Assembly (NCBI GenBank): GCA_018700525.1 | Contig: JABITN010000073.1 | Coordinates: forward strand, 62,001-126,000 | Direction: 5' to 3' | Length of the DNA: 64,000 nucleotides | DNA from: Opitutales bacterium | Lineage (GTDB): Bacteria; Verrucomicrobiota; Verrucomicrobiia; Opitutales; Opitutaceae | Part shown: positions 26,455-35,188 of the stretch, one piece after another | Layout: every line of letters starts with the position of its first letter | Position numbering within the stretch: the stretch's first letter is position 1 | Translations under genes and position numbers: made by a program | The notes under the pieces: model-generated | Databases searched by the model: none | Told to the model about the DNA's origin: nothing | What the model saw: the letters and a program-made list of their open reading frames with translations, nothing else

Positions 26455-28824
26455 CTATTCGTAAATTAGATACGGTTTTCGGCGCTTGATAAATCTGTGT
26501 TTCTCACTTGCCCAGGAAGAAGTGATAGCTTGCCAGGAATAGCCATTTTGTAGTTCTTCGATTACTTTAGGGTGCATGAGCAGTCGATTGAACTTTTCGA
26601 TATCGAATTCGGGAGAATAGAGTCGATTCAGTGTATGCGCGATTCCAATACCTAGATCTACTGTAGGGCAATTTTCTCGATCGGTCAGGATGATGTTGAC
26701 GCCGCGGCAAACTTGTCCCTCGAATTTGCTGGATGAAGGTATGAACTGTATTGGAACGAAACGGATACCTGGAATGCCTAGTCGGTTCAGCTCTTCGGCT
26801 AATTCAAGATGGTTGATGTAGGGAGCTCCAATGATTTCAAAAGGCGCGTCTGTTCCTCGCCCGACAGACAATTCAGTAGTCTCCAGTAAGCCAATTCCTG
26901 GATATAGAATAGCTTGAGTGAGGTTTCGCATGTTGGGAGAAGGGTTTATCCATGGAAGACCTGTCTCATCAAAGAGCATCTCGCGTCTCCATCCTTTGAC
27001 TGGTAGAATTGTCAGATCGAGCTCTAGGTTATTTTCCGTTTTTATCATTCGGGCTAATTCTCCGACGGTCATTCCGTGACGAATCGGAATTTCGTGATAT
27101 CCAGTGAAATTGGATACACCCCGTCTGAGAGGTCCATCTACGTTTAATCCGTTTATCGGGTTTACTCGATCGAGAACGAAGAAACGTTTACCTGATTCCG
27201 CTGCTGCTTCCATTGCCAGCCCCATCGTGGAGATGTAAGTGTAGAAGCGACAGCCGATGTCTTGAATGTCGAAGACTAGGGCATCTATTTCGACTAACGA
27301 TTCTTTAGCTGGTTTTCGTGTGCTCCCGTACAGACTGTGAATTGTCAAACCCGTGTGGGAATCAATTTCGTCTTCGACCGACTCGTCAAATTCTCCACGG
27401 ATGCCATGCTCGGGACTAAATAGAGCGCCCAAAGCGACCTTGTTGCTTTTGAATAAAAGGTCGATCGTTGAAACGCCATTCCGATTTCGGCCTGTATGAT
27501 TGGTTATTAGTCCAACCTTCAATCCTTCGAGGACTGAGAAATTTTCGTCCTCCAGGACATCGATACCATTTTTCACTTTAGTGAGGGCGTCCTTGGCTTT
27601 TGTAAAATCGAAGTCTCGAATAGCTTCCGCTGCGAGAGTCCCAATATCGTTCCTTAACTGTAGTACGTTGCCACTGCCATCCGGATGAATGCGATTGCAC
27701 ATGAAGATGACAAACGACTGAGAGTAAGGGTCGATCCATATGCTCGGTCCTGCAAAACCAGTATGGCCGTATCCGCCAATTGGAAAGAGCGTTCCTCTTT
27801 GTTTGGTGTAGCCCGTTTCGATGTCCCAGCCAAGCCCTCGCCACGAACTAATTCCGGCGGGCGATTGAATGGATGTCATGAGTTTGACTGTTTCGGGTTT
27901 TAGAAGCTTGACGTCATGAAGTTGTCCCTGGTTGAGCATCATGCGTGAAAATTTGGCCAAGTCAGCTGCCGTGGTGAACATCCCCGCATGACCATGGCCT
28001 CTTCCTGTCATTCGACATATGGGATTGTTCGGGATTCCTTTCAGCATTTTGCCATCAACCCATTTTGTTGGGGCAGTCCGAGCTCTCTGTTCAGTGGAGG
28101 GTACGTAGACGGTGTCAATCATCCCCAATGGTTCGAAAACTTCTTCGCGAACAAAATCCTCTAGGCGATGTCCGGTTAGTTGCTGAATGATCTCTCCGAG
28201 GAGAATATAGTTGATGTCGCTATAGATGAATTTCGCCCCTGGCTTGGATTGGGTTTTCTCGGATTTCGCGAGAGCGATGGCGGTCTCGTATCCCGTCCAT
28301 TCTTTGGATACGCCGTTTTCTTCTACTGTGTGGCTGATCCCTGGACGAAGACCAGAGGTGTGAGTCATTAGATGTCGAATCGTTATTGATTCCTTTCCAC
28401 CTTCCTTGAAGTCGTCGAGGTATGTATGAACGGGAGCGTCGAGAAGAATCTTCCCGCGCTCGATCAGAAGCATGATTGCAGGTGTTGTCGCGATTACCTT
28501 AGTCAATGAAGCTGAGTCGTAGATCGTATCAATGTCACTCGACACGACTTCAGGCTCGATCGCCATATTGCCGAATGCCTTGGAGTAGACGGTTCCCTGG
28601 GACTCTAGCCAGAAAACCCCACCTGGAGTTTTGTCTTGCTCAATAGCTGTCTCGATTGCGGCATCGATTTCCTTGAGTTTACTGGTTCGAAAGATTTCGT
28701 CTCCGACTGTCGGTAGACAGACGGATGACAGAAGGAAGCTTATGACAATTGATTGCTTTGCATTCCATCTCGAACGAAAAGTGGTATTAGATATTCGCTG
28801 TACCCACTGGAAGAGATTCACCAT
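26455..28824 (-). CDS. AmiE-like serine hydrolase fused to NamZ-type exo-muramidase (DUF1343)
   Basis: A 789-residue exported fusion. After a signal segment (SIVISFLLSSVCLP), residues about 48-400 form a beta-lactamase-like serine hydrolase: SLTK (S106/K109), YSDINY as the Tyr motif, and GHTG for KTG. Residues about 415-789 form DUF1343 (GH171 NamZ, exo-beta-N-acetylmuramidase): GLITNHTGRNRNG, FSPEHGIRG, FDIQDIGCRFYTYISTMG, FVLDRVNPING and RHGMTVGELARMI. In Bacillus subtilis the separate genes amiE and namZ lie together and strip peptides and MurNAc from peptidoglycan fragments. Here both activities appear joined. No nagZ or MurNAc uptake gene is nearby. Confidence 0.9.
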   Translation of the reverse strand: MVNLFQWVQRISNTTFRSRWNAKQSIVISFLLSSVCLPTVGDEIFRTSKLKEIDAAIETAIEQDKTPGGVFWLESQGTVYSKAFGNMAIEPEVVSSDIDTIYDSASLTKVIATTPAIMLLIERGKILLDAPVHTYLDDFKEGGKESITIRHLMTHTSGLRPGISHTVEENGVSKEWTGYETAIALAKSEKTQSKPGAKFIYSDINYILLGEIIQQLTGHRLEDFVREEVFEPLGMIDTVYVPSTEQRARTAPTKWVDGKMLKGIPNNPICRMTGRGHGHAGMFTTAADLAKFSRMMLNQGQLHDVKLLKPETVKLMTSIQSPAGISSWRGLGWDIETGYTKQRGTLFPIGGYGHTGFAGPSIWIDPYSQSFVIFMCNRIHPDGSGNVLQLRNDIGTLAAEAIRDFDFTKAKDALTKVKNGIDVLEDENFSVLEGLKVGLITNHTGRNRNGVSTIDLLFKSNKVALGALFSPEHGIRGEFDESVEDEIDSHTGLTIHSLYGSTRKPAKESLVEIDALVFDIQDIGCRFYTYISTMGLAMEAAAESGKRFFVLDRVNPINGLNVDGPLRRGVSNFTGYHEIPIRHGMTVGELARMIKTENNLELDLTILPVKGWRREMLFDETGLPWINPSPNMRNLTQAILYPGIGLLETTELSVGRGTDAPFEIIGAPYINHLELAEELNRLGIPGIRFVPIQFIPSSSKFEGQVCRGVNIILTDRENCPTVDLGIGIAHTLNRLYSPEFDIEKFNRLLMHPKVIEELQNGYSWQAITSSWASEKHRFIKRRKPYLIYE

Positions 28825-28978
28825 GTAGAGGTGTTATTGGCAAAATACGAAGAGGTAAACTTATTATGCATCCAAGTTCGATTGGCCACGTTTTTATCGC
28901 TCGATACGGGTTTCTGCATTGCTGAATTGACCGAAGGGATTTGAGCGGCATGATTCAATCGAACTTAGTTACTGCCCT

Positions 28979-29935
28979 ATGATGAATCGAAGATCCTTTG
29001 TCGCGAAAACCACTTTAACGGGACTTGCTGCCACGGTTGCATCCGGTCCATTGGCGATGGCCCAATCGCGTTCTGTAAAACGCAAAATGACGATTAACCT
29101 CGTTTGTGGAGCGATTGGAGTTAAGGCGAGCCAGGAACGGGCGATCGAGTTGGCGCACGAGTATGGTTTCGAATCGGTCGAAGCGCACGGACCTTATCTC
29201 AGTTCCTTAGGGACAAAGGAAATGCAGTCCCTGAAAAAGGACGTACGTTCGAAGAATCTCGTTTGGGGCACGTCTGGTCTAACGGTGGATTTTCGGAAAG
29301 ATAGGGAGACTTTCGAAAATGGGTTGAAGGAATTGCCTCAAATTGCCTCTGGGTTAAGACGAGCAGGGGTCAAGCGAGTCAGTACATGGCTCCGCCCTTG
29401 CCATAATGACCTGACCTACAACCAGAACTTTAAGCAGCATACAGAGCGTTTGAGAGCCGTTGCTTCCATATTGGGAGACCAGGGACTGAGATTCGGAATG
29501 GAGTATGTTGGGACGACAACTTTGCTGGTTTCGATGAAGTATCCATTCGTTCATACGATGGCGGAAGCCTTGGAACTAGCGAATGCTATCGGAACAGGTA
29601 ACGTGGGAATCGTCCTGGATAGTTGGCACTGGTGGCAAGCGGGCGATTCAGTCGCGGACATCGAAAAATTGAAGAATAGCGATATCGTACTGGTCGATCT
29701 CAATGATGCTCCAACGGGTGTCGAAAAACAGCAGCAAATGGATAATCGAAGAGAGTTACCTGTTGCGACTGGAGTGATCGAAGTGAAAGGGTTTTTGGAT
29801 GCGTTGGTGAAGATTGGTTACGACGGACCCGTGCGTGCGGAGCCGTTCAATCAACCGCTCCGTAACCTTGACGACGCTCCTGCGTGTAAAGCGACGGTCG
29901 ATTCAATAAAAAAGGCCTTCGCAATGATTGGGTAG
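28979..29935 (+). CDS. Tat-exported sugar phosphate isomerase/epimerase-like TIM barrel
   Basis: A 318-residue AP-endonuclease-2-like TIM barrel with a twin-arginine signal (MMNRRSFVAKTTLTGLAATV; cleavage probably after ALA/MAQ near 29). Barrel features: GFESVEAHGPYL, RFGMEYVGTTTLL (metal-binding Glu), NVGIVLDSWHWWQAGD (Asp, His), ADIEKLKNSDIVLVDLNDAP and a final EPFN. Likely an exported isomerase/epimerase acting on free sugars or keto-sugars. It is transcribed away from the AmiE-NamZ fusion and converges on the DUF5916 gene; no operon partner. Confidence 0.85.
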   Translation: MMNRRSFVAKTTLTGLAATVASGPLAMAQSRSVKRKMTINLVCGAIGVKASQERAIELAHEYGFESVEAHGPYLSSLGTKEMQSLKKDVRSKNLVWGTSGLTVDFRKDRETFENGLKELPQIASGLRRAGVKRVSTWLRPCHNDLTYNQNFKQHTERLRAVASILGDQGLRFGMEYVGTTTLLVSMKYPFVHTMAEALELANAIGTGNVGIVLDSWHWWQAGDSVADIEKLKNSDIVLVDLNDAPTGVEKQQQMDNRRELPVATGVIEVKGFLDALVKIGYDGPVRAEPFNQPLRNLDDAPACKATVDSIKKAFAMIG

Positions 29936-30016
29936 TTGAACCTGAAGCCAGGGCTCGAATGCCGAGTGATCCGTAGGACAGTCCAGATCCTTTTGGTCCA
30001 ACAGTTTTTCCAAAGC

Positions 30017-32257
30017 CTAAAACCGAAAGGTGTATTGGAATTTCGTGGATACTTTGGTGTCTTGGGCATTGAAGCGGAATCCGCCCATTGGGTCTTGTAT
30101 CCAGCCCTGATTGAATACAAAGAAGAGGTCGCGACCAGGCTGCAGCGTCCATCGAACGCGGCTTTGCCACCCGAGGTTGTCGGACCGGTTGTCGTATTGG
30201 AGTAGATTCGTGAACGACAGGAAGGGCGATACCGCGAAATCGATATTCGATGTAATGATACGAGCGATGAAGTCGCCTTCGGGCAAGTGAGCGAAGGTTT
30301 GGTTGGCCGCTATCGAGAAATTGAATTTGGGCGGAAGCTTGTAGGTGATTGTCGTCGAGATTTGTTCGGCGCTACCAGACCAAAAGTCGCCGTAGGAAGC
30401 GTTAACGAAAGCGGTCATACGTCGCTTGCGCGCTGTGGCAATCGTGGTTTTGAAACGATTGTTGTGGTATTCGCCCGGCATAAGAATAACGCCTGGCGAA
30501 ATTTGAAATGGCTCGAATAAACGTTCGTAGGTGCGGTCGTAATCGATTAGCGCATGAATGGCATCACCTGATTGAAAGTGATAGTCCAGGGGAGTGATAT
30601 GAAGTTCGGTGCTTTCGATGTGTCCGTTATCTAAGCGTTCAAACTGGGTATAGAAAATGTCGTGAAACATTTGTTGAATTCCCCAGAGATTTTTCGGTCT
30701 TGGATTGTAGCTGGCTCCTGCGCGGTACATGCGAACGTTTTTGCGTTGGACGAATCCGAGAGCCGGGTTAAAGTCTTTTTCGATGACACGGTAGACGAGT
30801 TCGCCAACGTAGCTATCATTCGGGTAGTGAGCGGAAATTCCGTAAGATTGGTCATTGTCGGAGAAGCCTCCGTTGTCGCTCTTCGTTCCATACGCGTTGA
30901 CCACGAAATTTTTGTCAGTGCCAAGGAAGTCCGAAGTGGCGAGTCGCGCGTCTACTCCGTAGGTTTCTCCTTCCATTCCGAGCGCTGGATTACCGTCCGT
31001 GAATATGCCACCGACGTATGACTGCTCGAATAAATTCTGTTTAACGCGAGCTACTATGAATTCCTTACTGTCAACGAATGAAGTGTTATCGGTTCCCGCA
31101 TACAGGAGGCCAAAATCGGTGTTACCCGCTTTGCCAGTACCTTTGAGGCCTACGTTGATGGGTACCTCTTGTCCGTTGACCAGACCGATTCGACGGCTAA
31201 AAAAAGGATAGACGTCGGCCCGTGCGGAGGGGACTCCACCTGGTGAGTTCGGACCTGTACTGGCAAATGCGAATACACCGGCGTCTTCGAGGAAGAACGA
31301 TCGTTTTTCTGGGAAGAAGAGCGAAAACCGAGAGAGGTTGATCTGACGCGCGTCAACTTCGGTTTCTCCGAAATCCGTATTGATCGTTCCGGTGAGCTTA
31401 ATGCTCGAAGTGACGTTGTACGAAAAGTCCAAACCGGGTTCTGCGTCGAATCCGTCGTCGTTAGACGTTTTCGAGTTCAACCAACTCGCTGCTATGAATG
31501 GACGGATATCCAAACCAATGCCCTGGTTCAGTCCATTGAGATTTGTGATTTTACCAGCTTCGGCAATTTGGAGAAAATCTGTTTCGAGGCGAGCTCCGGA
31601 CCAGCGGCTCTCTTCGAGTTTCCGGTAGACGTTGCGCGAAATATTGAAACCCCATTCGGATTCGTTGGCTGGGAAGTTTAAACTTTTGAAGGGAATCGCT
31701 ATTTCGGCAACCCATCCGAAATCGGTGCGTTTAGTGCGAACGTCCCAAATGGCATTCCAGTCGGTATTGAGTTCTTCGTTACCGAATGCTAATCCGTCGA
31801 CGAATGCTCCCGAAGGGTTTGTCGCAAAATAAAATGCATTTCTCTGATCACGGAAAGTATCGAGGACGATCTCAAGATGATCGTCAGAACTGAGGCTGGC
31901 ATCGCGCTCCATTTGGGTCCCAATCACCTTGTCCGGTTCCGAGTCGTAGGCTTTAACGCCGATGTACAAATTGTTCGAATCGTAGAGCAAGGTCACTTCG
32001 GTTCGCTCAGTAGGAGCGGTGCCGGGGTTGGGTTGCTGCTGGACGAGATTGCCGATTGTGGGTGCTTCGCTCCAGATGGTTTCGTCGAGTTCGCCATCGA
32101 CGTTAATCTTTACAGTCGTCTGGGAAACAGTGAATGAGCGTGTTTCGGAGTTTTCGCTGCTGGCGCTGTTCTGAGCAATGCAAAGAACAGGAGCGATAGC
32201 CGTGATCAATAATCCAGTTCGGAGTGAATTCGAGCGTTTGAAGAAAGTAAAAGTCAT
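30017..32257 (-). CDS. DUF5916 outer-membrane protein with CBM9-like N-terminal domain
   Basis: A 746-residue exported protein. The signal peptide (LLITAIAPVLCIAQ) is followed by a CBM9-like sandwich (about 45-230): VDGELDETIWSEAPTIGNLV, then SDDHLEIVLDTFRDQRNAFY. The remainder is rich in alternating beta strands (for example KKRSFFLEDAGVFAF in the FFPEKR region) and ends FQYTFRF with a terminal Phe, as outer-membrane barrels do. It matches DUF5916 proteins of Bacteroidota, Gemmatimonadota and Verrucomicrobiota. Function is unestablished; a carbohydrate-binding barrel is a fair guess. Monocistronic. Confidence 0.85.
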   Translation of the reverse strand: MTFTFFKRSNSLRTGLLITAIAPVLCIAQNSASSENSETRSFTVSQTTVKINVDGELDETIWSEAPTIGNLVQQQPNPGTAPTERTEVTLLYDSNNLYIGVKAYDSEPDKVIGTQMERDASLSSDDHLEIVLDTFRDQRNAFYFATNPSGAFVDGLAFGNEELNTDWNAIWDVRTKRTDFGWVAEIAIPFKSLNFPANESEWGFNISRNVYRKLEESRWSGARLETDFLQIAEAGKITNLNGLNQGIGLDIRPFIAASWLNSKTSNDDGFDAEPGLDFSYNVTSSIKLTGTINTDFGETEVDARQINLSRFSLFFPEKRSFFLEDAGVFAFASTGPNSPGGVPSARADVYPFFSRRIGLVNGQEVPINVGLKGTGKAGNTDFGLLYAGTDNTSFVDSKEFIVARVKQNLFEQSYVGGIFTDGNPALGMEGETYGVDARLATSDFLGTDKNFVVNAYGTKSDNGGFSDNDQSYGISAHYPNDSYVGELVYRVIEKDFNPALGFVQRKNVRMYRAGASYNPRPKNLWGIQQMFHDIFYTQFERLDNGHIESTELHITPLDYHFQSGDAIHALIDYDRTYERLFEPFQISPGVILMPGEYHNNRFKTTIATARKRRMTAFVNASYGDFWSGSAEQISTTITYKLPPKFNFSIAANQTFAHLPEGDFIARIITSNIDFAVSPFLSFTNLLQYDNRSDNLGWQSRVRWTLQPGRDLFFVFNQGWIQDPMGGFRFNAQDTKVSTKFQYTFRF

Positions 32258-32361
32258 CTTTGGTAAGCTTGTTCGATGGGAGATTACTCTCCATCGATTA
32301 GAATTGGACTATGACGAGAGTGTTTTGAGAGGCGCGAAATTCGGATTTTTCGAGCTTTCAT

Positions 32362-33132
32362 TTAGTGACAGCCCTTGATGTCGTCGATAGCGTGAAACTC
32401 TTCGCGCCATTCGGTGACGGTTTCGAGGGATATCTCGTATGCTATGCATGATTCTGTATTATCGGCTAAGGCAATTTCATTTCCATGGGGATCTATGATC
32501 GCTGAATACCCTGGGTAGTTGAAGGTCGGGTCGCTACCGGTTCTATTGACGCCTATTACGTAGGCTTGGTTTTCAATTGCTCGGGCTTTGAGCAAAGTCG
32601 ACCAATGATGGAGCCGAGTGTCCGGCCAATTGGCGATCACTGGAAATAGATTGGCTCCGGCTTTGACTCCGCGTCGGAAGAGCTCCGGGAATCGCAAATC
32701 GTAACAAATAGTTGGGCACACGGTGAATCCGTGCCAATCGAAGAGCAGGATATCTTCGCCCGCTTCATAATGATCTGATTCGCCGGTATAGCTGAAGCAG
32801 TGATTCTTTTGGTAGTGTCCTATGCGTTGTCCTTTAGGACCGAATACGGAAAGCTCGTTGCTGCCGTTGCCGTCGTTAAGGCGATAGACGAGTCCGCCAA
32901 GAACCCAGCTCTCATGTTGCTGGGCGATTTCCGAAAGAAAGGATTCGGTTTGAGACGGATTGTCTTCGGCAATGCGGTCAACGTTCATGCTGAAGCCGCT
33001 GGAGAACATTTCGGGAAGAACGATGAGCGCTCCAGACTGGATGTTCGCATCGGCTAGGAGACGACGAATTGTGTCGAAATTCGCTTCGCGGTTTTCCCAC
33101 TGTATATCAAATTGGCAGGCGATTAGTTGCAT
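32362..33132 (-). CDS. Omega-amidase / nitrilase-superfamily carbon-nitrogen hydrolase
   Basis: A 256-residue nitrilase-superfamily amidase, similar to omega-amidase YafV/NIT2, which hydrolyses alpha-ketoglutaramate and related omega-amides in methionine salvage and transamination. The Glu-Lys-Cys triad is E41 (VLPEMFSSGF), K109 (GHYQKNHCFSYTGE) and C143 (PTICYDLRFPE). I start it at 33132 (MQLIACQFDIQW), the conserved first strand; the open frame up to 33273 runs through a repeat and adds 47 unrelated residues. Cytoplasmic. An mtnA gene lies about 12 kb away on the same strand. Confidence 0.88.
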   Translation of the reverse strand: MQLIACQFDIQWENREANFDTIRRLLADANIQSGALIVLPEMFSSGFSMNVDRIAEDNPSQTESFLSEIAQQHESWVLGGLVYRLNDGNGSNELSVFGPKGQRIGHYQKNHCFSYTGESDHYEAGEDILLFDWHGFTVCPTICYDLRFPELFRRGVKAGANLFPVIANWPDTRLHHWSTLLKARAIENQAYVIGVNRTGSDPTFNYPGYSAIIDPHGNEIALADNTESCIAYEISLETVTEWREEFHAIDDIKGCH

Positions 33133-33141
33133 TCTTTGGAA

Positions 33142-33170
33142 GTATGAAGGATGAAATATGAGGGATGAAT
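33142..33170. repeat. ATGAA-rich repeat, left flank of the four-helix-bundle gene
   Basis: Degenerate tandem of TATGAAGG / ATGAAATATGAGG / ATGAAT units between the omega-amidase and the four-helix-bundle gene. The same type of units appears, on the opposite strand, at 33551-33580 on the other side of that gene, so the gene has inverted flanks. Similar GATGAAG text occurs at 35045-35080. Confidence 0.5.
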
Positions 33171-33562
33171 TACTGGGATTTTGCCTTCTTGGAAATGGTG
33201 GTAAATATTGAAAGGAGTTGATTGGTTTCATCAAGAAGGCTGACAAGCTTTGTGCTTGGTGCGATCTCGGCATCTATGAGGAGTTCCAGCCAGTATGATG
33301 TTTCATCTAATTCTTGGAGTGATATGCCGCATTTAGCGATGAATTCAGCTGTCGACCGAGCCCGATAAGCTTCTCGGTAATTCGCCCCAACTGAAGTTCC
33401 AGATCTCAGTAATTGTTTTCCGATCACTTGCGCCTCAGTGGTCTTTGGGAGAGATGTGTATAGGCGAATGATGCGGAGAGCATATGTTTTTGTACGTACC
33501 TTAAGGTCGGGTCCACATTCTTCAACTACCCAAGTTCTCTCTTCTACAGTTTCATACTTCAT
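33170..33562 (-). CDS. Four-helix-bundle protein (23S rRNA IVS / S23 family)
   Basis: A 130-residue member of the TIGR02436 four-helix-bundle family, first met in intervening sequences inside 23S rRNA genes and related in fold to Avd of diversity-generating retroelements. Core motifs: ALRIIRLYTSLPKTTEAQVI, then GKQLLRSGTSVGANYREAYR, and ISLQELDETSYWLELLID. Not within an rRNA operon here: it lies between a Na+ symporter and an omega-amidase. Its start codon (33562-33560) lies inside a TATGA-type repeat and its stop abuts another, so gene plus repeats look like one insertion unit. Biochemical role unknown. Confidence 0.88.
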   Translation of the reverse strand: MKYETVEERTWVVEECGPDLKVRTKTYALRIIRLYTSLPKTTEAQVIGKQLLRSGTSVGANYREAYRARSTAEFIAKCGISLQELDETSYWLELLIDAEIAPSTKLVSLLDETNQLLSIFTTISKKAKSQ

Positions 33563-33580
33563 AGTTCATAACTCATACTT
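33551..33580. repeat. TATGA-type repeat, right flank of the four-helix-bundle gene
   Basis: On the minus strand this reads as tandem TATGAGT / TATGAAC / TATGAAG units and contains the gene's own ATG. It is the inverted counterpart of 33142-33170. Confidence 0.5.
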
Positions 33581-35042
33581 TCTCCAAACCTCGCGGAATG
33601 ATTCCAATGAAGAAGGTTGAGGTGACCCCGGCTAGCATAGGCCATTGCCAGGCTAGGTTGATGAAGTCGTTTTCGGAAAGAAGGAGGAGTGTAGCAGTTA
33701 TGGCGCTACCACTGATCATGGCGATTAGGTTGAAGCGATCGTGTCCACGTTTTGTAAGGAGTCCGATTAGGAAAACGCCCAGTAGTCCGCTGTAGGTGAC
33801 GCCCGCGATTTTAAATGCGAGCCAGATGAATTGACCTCCATTTTGAAGGCTCCAGGCGATTGAGACGAGTGCGATCGCTACGATGCCCATGAAGATTCGA
33901 GCTGCCCAAACTTGTTGGTCGGTGGTGACGTTTTTCGGCAATAGCGGCTGATAGAGATCGACGACAATCGATGAGCTCAATGCTGCCATGGCACTATCGA
34001 GACTCGACATCGCTGCGGCGAGGACACCGCAAAGCAGAAGTCCTCTGAGGCCATTTGGCAAAGTGGTTGCGATGAAGTGGGGAAACACTTTGTCCGAATC
34101 GATATTAGCAATGCCTTCCACTAGTTTAGTCGGAAGTGCCGTATCCGGAAATTGTTGATAGTATGCGAATAGACCGACTCCGATTAGAAGGAACAGAGCG
34201 GCGACTGGAAGCGCAACAAATCCGCTTATGATAATCCCTCGGCGGGCCTCGCCTAAGTGTTTGCAGGTTAGCATGCGCTGTGTGAAGTCGTGATCGGTGC
34301 CCTGCATGGCTAAGGTGTTGATGAAGCCAAACACGGCGGCGAGGAAGAACCAATTACTGTCGGCGAAGAAGCCTTCCTTGGCGGTCCATTGAAAAATTTC
34401 CAGTCTTCCAGTTTCGGAACCGGTCTGAAGAATGCTGCTCCAGCCAATTTTATCCTGTAGGACCCATACCATGACAAGTCCCGCGGTGAGGAAGACAATC
34501 GCTTGTATGCAGTCGGTCCAGATGACGGCCTTGATTCCGCCGATTCCCGCATAGATCAGACAAAGCGATGCAAACCCGATCATGGTCCAACCAAATGGAA
34601 GACCGAGGATGACATGCAATCCGGTCGATGCGATCATTAGGCGAACTGACGAAGCCATGATGCGCGACGTCAGAAAGAAGCTAGCTGCCGTGTAGTGACT
34701 CGTTCCCCCAAAGCGATGGGCGAGGTATTGGTAGATCGAGAGGCATCGCAGTTTGTAGAAGGCTCCTAGAAAAAGAAATGCGATTGCAAAGCGAGCGAGC
34801 AGGGAGCCGATGCCCATTTGCAAGTAGCCGAGATTCGATGCGTAACCTACGCCAGGCGTCCCGAGGAAAGTGGCGGCGCTGATTTCGGTTGCAATAAGGG
34901 AACCTAGGACAGCTAGCCATGGTACTTGTCGGCCACCAACGACGTAGCCTTCCATGGTTTCCGACTGTTTGCCAAAGCGAATGCCGATGAAAAGTACGCT
35001 TCCGAAGTAAGCGAGAACGATGAGCGAATCGAATAGGGACAT
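33573..35042 (-). CDS. Sodium:solute symporter (SSS family)
   Basis: A 489-residue SSS-family carrier with about 13 membrane segments. Signatures: GKQSETMEGYVVGGRQVPWL with the N-terminal core, SLIATEISAATFLGTPGVGY (Na+ site helix 1 region), YAGIGGIKAVIWTDCIQ, and GLRGLLLCGVLAAAMSSLDS-AM (conserved helix 8 area). Substrate unknown; likely a sugar or organic acid given other members near glycan genes in PVC bacteria. It lies just upstream of the four-helix-bundle gene (10-base gap) and runs divergently from the DUF1592 gene. Confidence 0.92.
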   Translation of the reverse strand: MSLFDSLIVLAYFGSVLFIGIRFGKQSETMEGYVVGGRQVPWLAVLGSLIATEISAATFLGTPGVGYASNLGYLQMGIGSLLARFAIAFLFLGAFYKLRCLSIYQYLAHRFGGTSHYTAASFFLTSRIMASSVRLMIASTGLHVILGLPFGWTMIGFASLCLIYAGIGGIKAVIWTDCIQAIVFLTAGLVMVWVLQDKIGWSSILQTGSETGRLEIFQWTAKEGFFADSNWFFLAAVFGFINTLAMQGTDHDFTQRMLTCKHLGEARRGIIISGFVALPVAALFLLIGVGLFAYYQQFPDTALPTKLVEGIANIDSDKVFPHFIATTLPNGLRGLLLCGVLAAAMSSLDSAMAALSSSIVVDLYQPLLPKNVTTDQQVWAARIFMGIVAIALVSIAWSLQNGGQFIWLAFKIAGVTYSGLLGVFLIGLLTKRGHDRFNLIAMISGSAITATLLLLSENDFINLAWQWPMLAGVTSTFFIGIIPRGLEKV

Positions 35043-35188
35043 TTTTTAAGGATGAAGATGGAAGGCTGAAGGGTGAAAATGAGATGGGCGAATCAAAACT
35101 GTGCTTGGCGAATTATATCTAGCTGGGCTTGACGCTCATTGTGGAAAGCGAGCATGCTGTCTTCTGTTCTCATTGTTTTCTTTTCCTC

